Assembly (NCBI GenBank): GCA_900446925.1
Contig: UAVY01000009.1
Coordinates: forward strand, 104,938-168,937
From: Citrobacter koseri
GTDB lineage: Bacteria > Pseudomonadota > Gammaproteobacteria > Enterobacterales > Enterobacteriaceae
Length of the DNA: 64,000 nucleotides
Reading direction: 5' to 3'
A model generated the notes under the pieces. It had not been told where the DNA came from and searched no databases. It was given only the letters and a program-made list of their open reading frames with translations. Within the stretch, counting starts at the first letter, position 1. Each line of letters opens with the position of its first letter. Made by a program: the position numbers and the translations under genes. Positions 21,733 to 31,663 of the stretch are shown here, piece after piece.

Positions 21733-21750
21733 GTTATGTAATAACATAAC
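21733..21750 (-). promoter_or_regulatory. Zur-like operator
   Basis: The stretch contains GTTAT-GTA-ATAAC, which matches the GTTAT-N3-ATAAC heart of the Zur consensus and of the box before zinT at 28484. It lies 26-43 bases upstream of the small secreted protein's ATG. It is not a perfect 23-mer, so the assignment is tentative. Confidence 0.45.
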
Positions 21751-21989
21751 CTCAATTGTGCTTAATGAATAGACCTGAAATTGTCCGATCGGTCACGTGG
21801 CGGCGAAAAGGTAAATGACGTTTTTACGACCTCGCGGTGAGCAGGGGATAAGTCGCAAAAAAATGACAAAACGACTTTTTCGTCTTTTTATAGACTTTTT
21901 GTGCTAACCGGGGCTTTAGTTTTCCCCTCTTTGTAATAGTCAGATAGCTAACACCGCAGTTATCAGTAAACCGGAACGTATTTTACTCA

Positions 21990-22950
21990 ATGACGAGACT
22001 CCCAACATTTTCATTCGCTTTTTTTCATCCTCGCTACTGGCTGCTATGGCTGGGTATTTTCTTCTTACGATGTGCTGTTTTGCTGCCTTATCCCATTCTG
22101 CTCAGGCTTGGCGCTTGTCTGGGGAGAGTGGCCATGCGCGCATTGCCTCGCAGGGTAACAATAGCCCGTCGCAACCTGGAACTTTGCTTTAAGGCGTTAC
22201 CTGTGAAGGAGCGTGAGAAATTACTGATTAAAAATTTTGAGTCGGTAGGCATGGGGGTACTTGAAACCGGTATCGCCTGGTTCTGGTCAGACAGGCGTTT
22301 ACGCAAATGGTTTACGGTTACGGGTTATGAACATATGGAAAGTGCGCGAGCTGAAAATAAAGGCGTGCTTCTCATCGGTATGCACTTTCTTACTCTTGAA
22401 CTTGGGGCGCGCATATTTGGGATGCTCAATCCGGGCATTGGCGTATACAGGCCGAACAATAACGCGCTGTATGACTGGTTGCAGACGCGGAGGACGTCTT
22501 CGCTCAAATAAAACCATGCTCGATCGCTATGATTTAAAAGGCATGATACGAGTGCTCAAACAAGGTGAGATTGTCTGGTATGCACCTGATCATGACTATG
22601 GTACTCGTAACAGCGTGTTTGTTCCTTTTTTTGATGTTCCCGATGCGGCAACTACCGCAGGCAGTTATATGCTTGTCAGAAGCGCCCGCCCGGCGGTTGT
22701 TCCTTTTGTTCCCCGACGCCGAGCGGATGGAAGAGGATACGAGCTGATCATCCTCCCGGATATCGGCCATGAACTGTATGACGAGGGCAAGGAAACCGTT
22801 GCGACCAGAATGAATCGGGCGATTGAACGCGCAATCAACCTGGCTCCTGAACAATATATGTGGCTACACCGTCGCTTTAAGACCCGACCAGCAGGCAAGC
22901 CGGCCCTGTATGGGAAGAAGGAAAACGCGATTGAGAGTAACGGCGAATAG
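21990..22950 (+). CDS. LpxL/HtrB-family lipid A acyltransferase paralog (frameshifted)
   Basis: An inner-membrane lysophospholipid-acyltransferase-type enzyme that transfers a secondary acyl chain to lipid A. Restored it is about 319 residues: N-terminal membrane anchor ([14 protein letters not shown]), catalytic H-x4-E in HFLTLE near residue 132, then [21 protein letters not shown] and the conserved [12 protein letters not shown] end. It resembles LpxL along its whole length, yet it lies far from the housekeeping lpxL locus, so it is a paralog. One extra base near 22490 breaks the frame. The upstream 150 bases are AT-rich, with no operator I can identify. The chain length and target position are unknown. 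Confidence 0.8.
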
Positions 22951-23086
22951 CTCGTTTCCTGGTTTCAAACCGCCTCCGGGCGGTTACTGGTCAATAATGC
23001 CGTCATAAACCTGTCATGTGTTCGTGCTATTGGGAATTTAGTCATTCATTTTCTGCGGTCAGGGGAGGTGAAAATGGGCACGGAAC

Positions 23087-23206
23087 ATGAAACGCATTCG
23101 GTCAGTATTAACGGGGCTGCTTATCGCGCTGCTGATGCTGCTTGTCATGGCCGGGTGGCCTTATCTTGTGCGTATGATCTCCGGTTATATCGCCGGGTAT
23201 CTGTAA
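23087..23206 (+). CDS. 39-residue single-span membrane protein
   Basis: MKRIRSVLTG, then an uninterrupted hydrophobic helix (LLIALLMLLVMAGW), then a short tail ending in IAGYL. A terminator with a T7 run follows at once, which supports a real transcript. The best Shine-Dalgarno (GGGGAGG at about 23062) is better spaced for an ATG at 23074 in another frame, so either the start is weak or one base is wrong. No family is recognised. Confidence 0.45.
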   Translation: MKRIRSVLTGLLIALLMLLVMAGWPYLVRMISGYIAGYL

Positions 23207-23224
23207 ATATGCACCTGAGGATAA

Positions 23225-23257
23225 ACAAGAACGGGAACCTGTCAGTTCCCGTTTTTT
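23225..23257 (+). terminator. terminator, second copy of the icd-type hairpin
   Basis: AACAAGAACGGGAACC, loop, GTTCCCGT and T7. It is nearly identical to the icd terminator, including the AACAAGA lead. Confidence 0.8.
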
Positions 23258-23306
23258 TATGTCAGTAGAATGGCGTGTTGTGAGAGTGACGACTCTGCAC
23301 CTGCAA

Positions 23307-23564
23307 TCACCAGCCAGGCAGCGTACCCCCGACACTCCACTCTTCGGAGCCAAAATCGGGTTTCTCGCCCCGGATCACACGATTTCTTTCTTCTTTTGTC
23401 GGTTTATGGGTGGCGGCGCGGCTGGGAAGTTTCCCGGGAGTTTTTACGCAGCCGAATCCCTGACAAATTGGGCTGGCGGAAGAGGGCGCGGGTTGTACTT
23501 CTGAGTCGACACAAGCCGTCAACAATACGATTGAAATCGTGCCGGCAACTCTCTTTATGTTCAT
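23307..23564 (-). CDS. small envelope lipoprotein
   Basis: An 85-residue protein with a lipoprotein signal: MNIKRVAGTISIVLLTAC, lipobox LTAC with Cys18. The mature part is proline/serine-rich, then basic, and ends GSEEWSVGGTLPGW. ATG 23564 follows AAGGAT; the longer frame from 23696 runs back into the sRNA gene and is rejected. The position near icd recalls the EnvF lipoprotein of Typhimurium, but I cannot confirm identity. The gene lies just downstream of the RyhB-like gene on the same strand. Confidence 0.65.
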   Translation of the reverse strand: MNIKRVAGTISIVLLTACVDSEVQPAPSSASPICQGFGCVKTPGKLPSRAATHKPTKEERNRVIRGEKPDFGSEEWSVGGTLPGW

Positions 23565-23627
23565 AAATATCCTTTTAATGTTTAACGACTCACATGCCCT
23601 TTTCCCTGAGAGCATGAATACTCTGGC

Positions 23628-23727
23628 AAAAAAAGCCCGCAACAGAGTGCGGGCAAAATCATACTGGAAGCAATGTGAGCAATGTCGTGCTTTCAATACC
23701 TGTATTAGGCGCTAAGGTATTTACAGC
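23628..23727 (-). ncRNA. RyhB-like iron-responsive small RNA (additional paralog)
   Basis: On the minus strand, positions 23688-23661 carry a 28-base block identical to that of the RyhB-type gene at 34127-34100 and to the seed region of E. coli RyhB as I remember it (ending CATTGCTTCCAGTAT). It is followed by a GC-rich hairpin (GCCCGCA...TGCGGGC) and T7. A Fur box ends three bases from the predicted start at 23727, giving a 100-nt RNA. In Salmonella I know of two RyhB genes, one by yhhX and one by yeaQ; this copy between a lipoprotein gene and a usp gene fits neither. It should base-pair with mRNAs of iron proteins together with Hfq. Confidence 0.85.
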
Positions 23728-23729
23728 GA

Positions 23730-23748
23730 GAGAATGATAACCATTATC
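23730..23748 (-). promoter_or_regulatory. Fur box of the 23.6-kb RyhB-like gene
   Basis: GAGAATGATAACCATTATC matches the 19-base Fur consensus (GATAATGATAATCATTATC) at 17 of 19 positions and covers the region just upstream of the sRNA start. Confidence 0.88.
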
Positions 23749-23819
23749 ATTTAATGGTTCAACCATTCGTTTTATAAGGCTGTTTTTATCGGGGGGCATT
23801 CATCAGAAAACAGGTGTGA

Positions 23820-23846
23820 TACAAGAACGGGAGCCTGTTGGCTCCC
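23820..23846 (+). repeat. third copy of the icd-type hairpin, no gene before it
   Basis: ACAAGAACGGGAGCC, loop, GGCTCCCGTTTT. The T tract is on the plus strand, but both neighbours (usp gene and sRNA) are on the minus strand, so it terminates nothing obvious. Confidence 0.6.
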
Positions 23847-23872
23847 GTTTTCGCCAGGGTTAGCGAGCGGTA

Positions 23873-24301
23873 TTAGCGTACAACCAGAACAGGGCAGTTT
23901 GCATGGCGAACAACGGCCGCAGCAGTTGAACCCAGCAGATAGGTGCTGAAACCCGGTTGATGCGACGCAATGATAATCAGGTCGGCTTCTACCGCATCCG
24001 CCAGTTTGAGGATCTGATCTTTGGGCGGGCCGTAGACAACATGGGACTGGCTCCTGCCCTCGGGGATATTGAATTGTTTAACAATTTCCTCCAGTTTGAC
24101 GGCGGCCTTTGACTGAAGACCGCTTCTATCCGGGAACTCGCTGGAGTAGGCCAGACCCAGTGAGGCATAGAACGGGACAGAAGGTATTACGGCCAAAAAA
24201 TGCACCTTTGCGGTTTTAGCATGCGCCTCAACCTGCGGGATGATCTGACGGGTCAAGCTGGCTTCTGAGATATCAATCGGCACCAGAATAGAACGATACA
24301 T
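23873..24301 (-). CDS. universal stress protein, UspF/UspG type
   Basis: A 142-residue cytosolic protein of the ATP-binding Usp class. N-terminal ILVPIDIS, central IIIASHQPG, and the C-terminal nucleotide loop G-x2-G-x9-G(S/T) as [23 protein letters not shown] 24301 follows AGGAGGTG. It is close to E. coli UspF but diverged, and the place is not that of the usual uspF locus, so it may be a paralog. Intact. Confidence 0.85.
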   Translation of the reverse strand: MYRSILVPIDISEASLTRQIIPQVEAHAKTAKVHFLAVIPSVPFYASLGLAYSSEFPDRSGLQSKAAVKLEEIVKQFNIPEGRSQSHVVYGPPKDQILKLADAVEADLIIIASHQPGFSTYLLGSTAAAVVRHANCPVLVVR

Positions 24302-24832
24302 ATTCACCACCTCCTGTTTGTTTTATCTCCACCTTAAGTGTACTGGACTTATCGGTTGTATAAGAAGTAATCAGATCAAAGTTATGTGAACGAGTCCGCA
24401 AGTCGTAAGAATGTAGACACAAAACGTCCACCAGAAGGTGTTACTGACATGATGGCTGTCAGGAGAATGATTTTTACCGTGAATATCGTTATGAAACAGT
24501 AATGGGTTCCGTTTTACTTTATTTCATTGTATATTTATTTATATAACGACGGGATATTTTCTCTCTCTTGAATCGCCATTTTAATTATTTGAAACTTTCT
24601 CCTGATATTTAATTTAATGCCGGTTTAAATATCTATATTATGCAGTGTAACTGGCTGTGTTTTAACGATTTTGTATTCATATATTCCGTTGCTGTGTAAT
24701 CTGCGATCCCCTTCAAATTTACTTGCATGCTAATTCTTATTCACATCCACGCTTGATGGATATCAATAATTAACCTGCTCAGTCTAATTATTGTCTACCT
24801 CTAAAAGGGTAGTTGTCTGACGAGAATGAAGA
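24302..24832. other. 530-base intergenic region before torY
   Basis: A very AT-rich stretch without a supportable ORF. It contains the usp promoter at its left end and an FNR site at 24753 near its right end. I see no terminator hairpin or further operator that I would defend. Confidence 0.5.
24753..24766 (+). promoter_or_regulatory. FNR site upstream of torYZ
   Basis: TTGAT-GGAT-ATCAA is a perfect FNR palindrome, 67 bases before the torY ATG. A start site about 41 bases downstream would make it a class II activator site, so torYZ is predicted to be induced without oxygen. Confidence 0.8.
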
Positions 24833-25928
24833 ATGAGAAAAATAAATAAAACCATTTTATGGACGATGCTGCTTTGCATCGTTCTCGGCGCAGTAATTGT
24901 TTTAGCGGGGCAATGGACGTTACATAAAACATCGAGCACTGAATTTTGTCTGTCTTGCCATACGATGCAGGCGCCTTATGAGGAGTATACGGGCTCGGTT
25001 CACTTCCAGAATCAGAAGGGGATTCGTGCAGAATGCGCGGATTGCCATATCCCGGAAGGCGGGGTGGATTACCTGGTAGCCAAGCTCCTTGCCTCGAAAG
25101 ATGTCTATCATCAGTTCATCACCAAAAAAATCGACACGCCAGAGAAGTTTGAAGAACATCGTCTGGAGATGGCGCAAAACCGTTTTGGGCGCAGTTGAAA
25201 GCCAGCGACTCCGCAACCTGTCGTAGCTGTCATAGCATGGATGCGATGGATCTTGACGCGCAAAGCGCTGATGCCCGCAAAATGCACCAAATGGGCATTC
25301 AGGAAAAACAAACCTGTATTGATTGCCACAAAGGCGTCGCCCACTTCCCACCCGAAATAACAATGGACGACAGCGCCCTCAAAGCGCTTGAGGCCCAGTC
25401 TGCATCTACCCCCGCATCTGCAAAAACGCTCTATGCCGTAAGCAATACCGCACTTGGCGATCTGGCAACCGTCTATCCGGCCACGCAAATGCATGTCCTG
25501 AAATCGACGGAAACCTCACGGCTGGTGGAGATCCGCGGGAGCCAGATGCAGGGGAGCGAGCAGGTTATTTACTACGCGGCAGGCCAGCGGTTGATCCTTG
25601 CCAGTCTGAGTGAGAAAGGGCAGCAATCACTCAACATTCTCTCTGACTGGAAAAAAGATGATTACGGTAACGCGTGGCGGGATGTGGCGCTACAGGGCGA
25701 GTGGAGTGGCTCCGCGCTCGCCAGCCGCGAACCGATGTGGGACTACGCGCGCAAACTCGACAATGTGTACTGCGCAGGCTGCCATGCGCCGATTCCTGCG
25801 AAGCATTTTACCTCAATGCCTGGCCCTCTGTGGCGAAAGGGATGGGGGCTCGTACCAACATCAGTGAAAACGAACTGGATATCCTGAGCCGTTACTTCCA
25901 GTACAACGCGAAAGACATGCATGAATAG
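24833..25928 (+). CDS. torY: pentaheme c-type cytochrome TorY (frameshifted)
   Basis: Passes electrons from menaquinol to the TorZ reductase. An N-terminal membrane anchor ([19 protein letters not shown]) is followed by a NapC/NirT domain with CLSCH, CADCH, CRSCH and CIDCH; a fifth heme site, CAGCH, lies in the C-terminal extension that separates TorC/TorY from NapC. Breaks occur near 25177-25190 (two homopolymer gains) and near 25816 (one base lost); similarity to E. coli TorY continues to NAKDMHE. Restored length is about 364 residues. torZ starts 20 bases on. Confidence 0.9.
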
Positions 25929-25948
25929 TGATAATACCAGGAGAAATC

Positions 25949-28396
25949 ATGAAACTCACAAGACGTGACTTTATCAAGACGGCTGGAGCGGCAACCGGGA
26001 CTATGGCGATTTCTTCGGTGATCCCAATGCCTGCCTGGGCCGAAAACCAAAATGGCGGCGCCATCCTGACTGCCGCACGTTGGGGGGCCGTATATGTGGA
26101 GGTCAACGACGGCAAAGTTGTCTCTTCAAAAGGCGCATTACCTAAAACCATACCGAACTCATTGCAGCAAACCGCGCCGGACCAGGTACATACCAACGCC
26201 CGAGTAAAATACCCAATGGTGCGTAAAAGCTATCTGGAAAATCCAGGTAAAGCGGACGGTAAACGGGGAAGTGATCCCTTTGTGCGGGTGAGCTGGGAAC
26301 AGGCGCTGAAACTCATTCATGAGCAGCATAGCCGTATTCGTAGCAGCTATGGCCCGTCCTCCATTTTTGCGGGTTCCTATGGCTGGCGCTCCAGCGGCGT
26401 CTTGCATAAAGCGCAAACGTTGCTGCAACGCTATATGAGTATGGCCGGGGGATATGCAGGCCATACCGGGGATTATTCCACCGGGGCGGCGCAGGTTATC
26501 ATGCCATATGTTGTGGGGTCGGTTGAGGTATATGAACAACAGACGACATGGCCGATGGTGCTTGAGCACAGCCAGGTGGTGGTGCTGTGGGGGGATGAAC
26601 CCGCTCAACACGTTAAAAATTGCCTGGAGCAGTACGGATGAGCAGGGTCTTGAGTATTTTAATCTGCTGAAGAAATCGGGAAAAACCGTTATCGCGATCG
26701 ACCCAATGCGCTCAGAAACCATTGAGTTTTTTGGCGACAATGCAACGTGGATCGCCCCGCATATGGGAACTGACGTGGCGATGATGCTGGGGATTGCGCA
26801 TACGCTGGTGAAAAAAAGAGCGTCACGATAAAGCGTTCCTGGAAAAATACACCACCGGTTATCCGCAGTTTGAAGAGTATCTGCTCGGCAAGAGCGACAA
26901 CGTTGAGAAAACCGCTGAATGGGCATCCGGTGTCTGTGGCGTACCCGCAGAACAGATTGAGAAACTGGCGGAAATTTTCGCCAGCAACCAAACCATGCTG
27001 ATGGCGGGCTGGGGGATTCAACGTCAGCAATACGGCGAGCAAAAACACTGGATGCTGGTGACGCTGGCCGCGATGCTGGGGCAAATTGGGACGGAAGGCG
27101 GCGGTTTTGGTTTCTCCTATCACTATTCCAACGGCGGGAACCCGACGCGTACCGGTGGTGTACTGCCTGCGATATCGGCGCAAATTGAGGGGGGATCGTC
27201 GGCAGGGAACGACTGGGCGGTATCGGATGCGGTGGTGAATCTGCCTGTGGCGCGAATTGTGGAAGCGCTGGAAAACCCGGGAGGAAAATATCAGCATAAT
27301 GGTAAAGAGCAGACCTTCCCGGATATCAAAATGATCTGGTGGGCAGGCGGCGCGAACTTTACCCATCATCAGGATACCAACCGCTTAATCAAAAGCGTGG
27401 CAGAAGCCCGAGCTGGTGGTGATTTCCGAGTGTTACTGGACGGCGGCGGCGAAACATGCCGATATTGTTCTCCCGATCACCACATCGTTTGAACGTAACG
27501 ATCTCACGATGACCGGAGACTACAGCAACCAGCATCTGGTGCCCATGAAGCAGGTGATTGCGCCGCAGTTTGAGGCCCGTAATGACTTTGACGTCTTTGC
27601 TGATTTAGCTGAGATGCTCAAACCCGGCGGCAAAGCGGTCTATACCGAAGGTAAAGATGAGATGGCGTGGCTTAAGCAATTCTACGACGCCGCGCAAAAG
27701 GCGGCTCGCGCTCAACGTGTGGCAATGCCTCAGTTCAATGCGTTCTGGCAGCAGAATAAGCTGATTGAAATGCGCGAGAACGAAAAGAACAACAAGTATG
27801 TGCGTTATGCCGATTTCCGCCATGATCCGGTCATGAATGCGCTCGGTACGCCAAGCGGTAAGATCGAGATCTACTCAAAAACCATTGAAGGTTATCACTA
27901 CAAAGACTGTCCGCCTCATGCTTCATGGATTGAACCGGATGAGTGGAAAGGGTCCGCGGATAAGGATCAGTTACAGTTGCTGACCGCCCATCCGGCGCAC
28001 CGTCTGCACAGTCAGTTGAACTATGCGTCGTTGCGAAAAGAGTATGCCATTGCCGATCGCGAGCCGGTGACGATTCATCCAGATGATGCGAAGGCAAGAG
28101 GCATTGCCGAAGGCGACCTGGTACGCGTATGGAATGGTCGTGGTCAGGTTCTGGTCGGGGCGCACGTCAGCGATGGGATCAAACCGGGGATCATCTGTAT
28201 CCATGAAGGCGCCTGGCCTGATATCGAGAATGGCATCTGTAAAAACGGCGGCGCCAACGTGCTGACGGCGGACATCCCGACGTCAAGGCTGGCGAACGGC
28301 TGCGCGGGGAATACGACCCTGGTATACGCAGAGAAATTTACCGGCGAAGCCCCGACGCTCACGGTATTTGATGAGCCAGAGATTGTCACTCTGTAA
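25949..28396 (+). CDS. torZ: TorZ-type S/N-oxide reductase, molybdoenzyme (frameshifted)
   Basis: Periplasmic TMAO/biotin-sulfoxide-type reductase with bis-MGD cofactor. The twin-arginine signal is in TRRDFIK and ends near AWA. The Mo-ligand Ser is in [12 protein letters not shown]; other family blocks are GDYSTGAAQ and [10 protein letters not shown]. Restored length is about 814 residues (E. coli TorZ 809). Three single-base gains break the frame: the TT near 26623, the A7 near 26818 and the A4 near 27392. No torD chaperone gene is adjacent. It is an operon with torY behind the FNR site. Confidence 0.9.
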
Positions 28397-28425
28397 CGCC
28401 GGGGACTGTTAGTTTGTCGGAATAA

Positions 28426-28452
28426 GCGGGAGCCTGTGTGCTCCCGTTTTTT
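28426..28452 (+). terminator. terminator after torZ, fourth icd-type hairpin
   Basis: GCGGGAGCC, loop, GCTCCCG and T6 then ATGC. It shares the GGGAGCCTG core with the copies at 21306 and 23820. Confidence 0.85.
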
Positions 28453-28483
28453 ATGCTTCTCATTCAGAGTTGAATTAATGGTT

Positions 28484-28500
28484 ATGTTATATTATAACAT
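28484..28500 (+). promoter_or_regulatory. Zur box of zinT
   Basis: ATGTTATATTATAACAT is the core of the Zur consensus with both half-sites complete, 32 bases before the zinT start. It predicts repression when zinc is plentiful. Confidence 0.9.
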
Positions 28501-28532
28501 TCCATCTTTACGCACTGATTGAGGGTGATATT

Positions 28533-29183
28533 TTGGCGATTCATTTTGAAAAATTAGCAGTAGCTCTGGGAATGCTTCTGGTTAGCGGACACGCGCTTGC
28601 GCATGGGCACCATTCACATGGCGCACCGTTAACGGAGATGGAGCAAAAGGCGGCAGAAGGCGTTTTTGACGATAAAAACGTGAAGGACAGGGCGCTAACG
28701 GACTGGGACGGTATGTGGCAGTCTGTTTATCCGTATCTGGTAAGCGGGGAGCTTGATCCGGTATTTAAAAAGAAAGCGGAGAAAGATAACAGCAAAACGG
28801 CCGAGGAGATTAAGGCCTATTACCGTAAAGGCTACGCCACCAATGTGGATACTATCGGCATTGAGAATGGTGTCATGGAATTTCACACCGGTAATCAGGT
28901 TGAGTCCTGCCAATACGATTATGCCGGACACAAAATCCTGACCTACGCATCCGGTAAAAAAGGCGTTCGCTATCTGTTTGAGTGTAAAGATGCGAAGAGC
29001 AACGCGCCTAAATATGTGCAGTTCAGCGATCATATTATCGCGCCGCGTAAGTCGAGCCATTTCCATATCTTTATGGGGAACACTTCCCAGCAGGCATTGC
29101 TTGAAGAAATGGATAACTGGCCAACCTATTATCCGTACCAGCTGAAGGCCGAAGAGGTCGTCGACGAGATGTTGCACCACTAA
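28533..29183 (+). CDS. zinT: periplasmic zinc-binding protein ZinT
   Basis: Binds zinc or cadmium in the periplasm and helps feed ZnuA. It is 216 residues. The signal peptide ends at AHA or ALA, and the mature N-terminus is histidine-rich (HGHHSHG). The body is conserved ([23 protein letters not shown]) and the C-terminal zinc-site segment is [17 protein letters not shown] start at 28533 gives [13 protein letters not shown], equivalent to the E. coli start. Its Zur box places it with znu genes elsewhere. Confidence 0.95.
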   Translation: MAIHFEKLAVALGMLLVSGHALAHGHHSHGAPLTEMEQKAAEGVFDDKNVKDRALTDWDGMWQSVYPYLVSGELDPVFKKKAEKDNSKTAEEIKAYYRKGYATNVDTIGIENGVMEFHTGNQVESCQYDYAGHKILTYASGKKGVRYLFECKDAKSNAPKYVQFSDHIIAPRKSSHFHIFMGNTSQQALLEEMDNWPTYYPYQLKAEEVVDEMLHH

Positions 29184-29360
29184 GATGTTGTTATTATGGC
29201 GGGCCCGGCAGGACCCGCCATCGTGTTGTGACGGCGTCCCAAAAGAGCGATATCTGTCATAAGTAGGGCGCCTTTGCCGGTAAATATCATGATATAACGC
29301 AACGCTATGATTTCCCTTCCCATCATTCAGTTCATTCGTTAGCATATTGTTTCGCAGTAA

Positions 29361-30032
<672 letters not shown>

Positions 30033-30127
30033 CGCCATCAGGCCCGCGCATTCTGTGGGCCTTCCGTTTTTACTTTTTGCTTAAAGATGATGCTCACCGC
30101 CACGCGCGACGGAAAAAAATAACCAAT

Positions 30128-30150
30128 AAATGGTATTTAAAACACATCTT
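30128..30150 (+). promoter_or_regulatory. NsrR operator of yeaR-yoaG
   Basis: AAATGGTATTTAAAACACATCTT follows the NsrR pattern AAGATGCATTTAAAATGCATCTT with the right half nearly complete. It lies about 70-90 bases before yeaR. The E. coli operon is known to respond to nitric oxide through NsrR and to nitrate. Confidence 0.75.
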
Positions 30151-30218
30151 ATGAGGCGTACCCTTTTTACAGCAGCGATTCAGTAAGATCGCTGGTTGTT
30201 ACTGGAAGAGGGAATAAA

Positions 30219-30581
30219 ATGCTTCAAATTCCACAAAATCATATCCATACACGCTCCACTCCGTTCTGGAATAAAGACACCGCGCCAGCCGGAATTTTCG
30301 AACGCCACCTTGATAAAGGAACCCGACCAGGGGTTTATCCTCGCCTGTCGGTTATGCAGGGGGCGGTCAAATATCTCGGATACGCAGATGAACACAGCCC
30401 GGAACCGGAAAAAGTGATGATCATTGAAGCCGGTCAGTTCGGCGTTTTTCCCCCGGAAAAATGGCACAACATCGAAGTGATGAGCGACGATACCTACTTT
30501 AACATCGACTTTTTTGTTGCACCGGAAGTGCTGATGGAAAGCGCCAGCCAACGAAAAGTCATTCATACCGGGAAGGAGTAA
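30219..30581 (+). CDS. yeaR: YeaR, DUF1971 nitrate/NO-induced protein
   Basis: A 120-residue cupin-like cytosolic protein (TehB-N/DUF1971), nearly identical to E. coli YeaR: MLQIPQNHIHTRS, GTRPGVYPRLSVM, FPPEKWHNIEVMSDDTYFN. The histidines and acidic residues fit a small beta-barrel metal site. It is the first gene of the yeaR-yoaG pair, stopping three bases before yoaG. The frame opening at 30196 is out of phase and rejected. Confidence 0.93.
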   Translation: MLQIPQNHIHTRSTPFWNKDTAPAGIFERHLDKGTRPGVYPRLSVMQGAVKYLGYADEHSPEPEKVMIIEAGQFGVFPPEKWHNIEVMSDDTYFNIDFFVAPEVLMESASQRKVIHTGKE

Positions 30582-30584
30582 ATC

Positions 30585-30767
30585 ATGGGCAAAGCGACCT
30601 ATACCGTTACCGTAACCAATAACAGCAACGGTGTTTCAGTTGATTATGAAACTGAAGCGCCTATGACACTGCTGGTCCCGGACGTTGCGGCAGAAGTGGT
30701 GAAAGATCTGGTGAACACCGTGCGCTCATACGACACCGAAAACGAGCACGACGTTTGCGGCTGGTGA
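30585..30767 (+). CDS. yoaG: YoaG, DUF1869 small protein
   Basis: A 60-residue protein, nearly identical to E. coli YoaG (MGKATYTVTVTNN to HDVCGW). A beta-hairpin dimer is known for the family. It is translationally close to yeaR and shares its promoter. Function unknown, but co-induced by nitrate and NO. Confidence 0.93.
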   Translation: MGKATYTVTVTNNSNGVSVDYETEAPMTLLVPDVAAEVVKDLVNTVRSYDTENEHDVCGW

Positions 30768-30811
30768 TCCCGTTCGGGAAGCCTGCGACCACGATTTTTT
30801 AACCGTTACGC

Positions 30812-30853
30812 TAAACCGCACAGCGCTATCACGACGCTGGGCGGTTTTTTTTT
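30812..30853 (+). terminator. terminator after yoaG
   Basis: AACCGC-CAGCG and CGCTG-GCGG-TT form an imperfect stem around a short loop, followed by a run of nine T. Confidence 0.7.
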
Positions 30854-30990
30854 CGCCTGATATCAGCATGTACCTGACAACTGAAATTAATTGAAAAGAA
30901 ATATTAAGGAAACCTTAAGAACATCGCATTGTTTGTTAATGCTCTGGCATTCATAAAATATATGATTGAGCATCAAACACTGAACAGAAA

Positions 30991-31647
30991 ATGACCACCA
31001 TGAAATTTGATACTCGATTAACCTCGTCGGCTCTCGTCCTTGCGCTTGTTGCGTTGGTTATTCCTTTCACTGCGAACTGGCACGTACCTCTGCTAAATGG
31101 CGTCGTGGTGTTATGGATTGAAAATGGGCAGGCGCTATGGCTACTGTTTGGTGCGCTATTTACCGCCTGGTATATCAGGCCGTTGTCTCGCCCTGACGGC
31201 GCAAAGCAGTTTTGGCTTTGGGCGGTGGTGTGGTGGCTGGTGTTGTTAGGGCGAAGCACCAGTTGGGGGCGCGACTACTTTCCTGATCATCCCAAAATGA
31301 TCTTCCGGGGGATTTCCGTCGTCCTGATCGCCGCGCTTGTGCTTCCGGTATTGATCTCAAAGACTTTGCGCCAGGAAATTGCGCGTCGGCTGCGTGAAGA
31401 ATCCCTGCCGCTGTGGTTGCTAACTGTTACTGCCTGCGCGTTTTTAATTTCCGATACGGTGGAGCATCATCGTTTACTGGCGCCGCTGTTCCTGCACAGT
31501 AAGCAATACACCGATTTGATTGAAGAACTGTACGAATTGCCGTTCATGATCGGGCTTTTTTTGGTTACGCTGACGTTTATGAAACGCGATAAACAAGATG
31601 AATATATTGCGTTGCAGACGGCGGAACCGCAGCATGCGGAATATTGA
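30991..31647 (+). CDS. inner membrane protein of unknown family, 218 residues
   Basis: Five or six hydrophobic segments: LVLALVALVIPF, WLLFGALFTAWYI, FWLWAVVWWLVLLG, GISVVLIAALVLPVLIS, LWLLTVTACAFLI and MIGLFLVTLTF. Charged loops carry a conserved-looking SWGRDYF and SDTVEHHRLLAP. The C-terminus is hydrophilic. It is convergent with the formate dehydrogenase-like gene across a shared terminator. No family is recognised; the His-rich loops between helices could hold a heme or metal but this is a guess. Confidence 0.75.
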   Translation: MTTMKFDTRLTSSALVLALVALVIPFTANWHVPLLNGVVVLWIENGQALWLLFGALFTAWYIRPLSRPDGAKQFWLWAVVWWLVLLGRSTSWGRDYFPDHPKMIFRGISVVLIAALVLPVLISKTLRQEIARRLREESLPLWLLTVTACAFLISDTVEHHRLLAPLFLHSKQYTDLIEELYELPFMIGLFLVTLTFMKRDKQDEYIALQTAEPQHAEY

Positions 31648-31663
31648 GGTTCGCTGATGAAAA

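Noticed and set aside
23068..23268. 66-codon frame starting MKMGTEHETH
   Set aside because: It has the better ribosome site but its sequence is unlike a protein and it runs through the terminator; the overlapping 39-residue membrane frame is more plausible.
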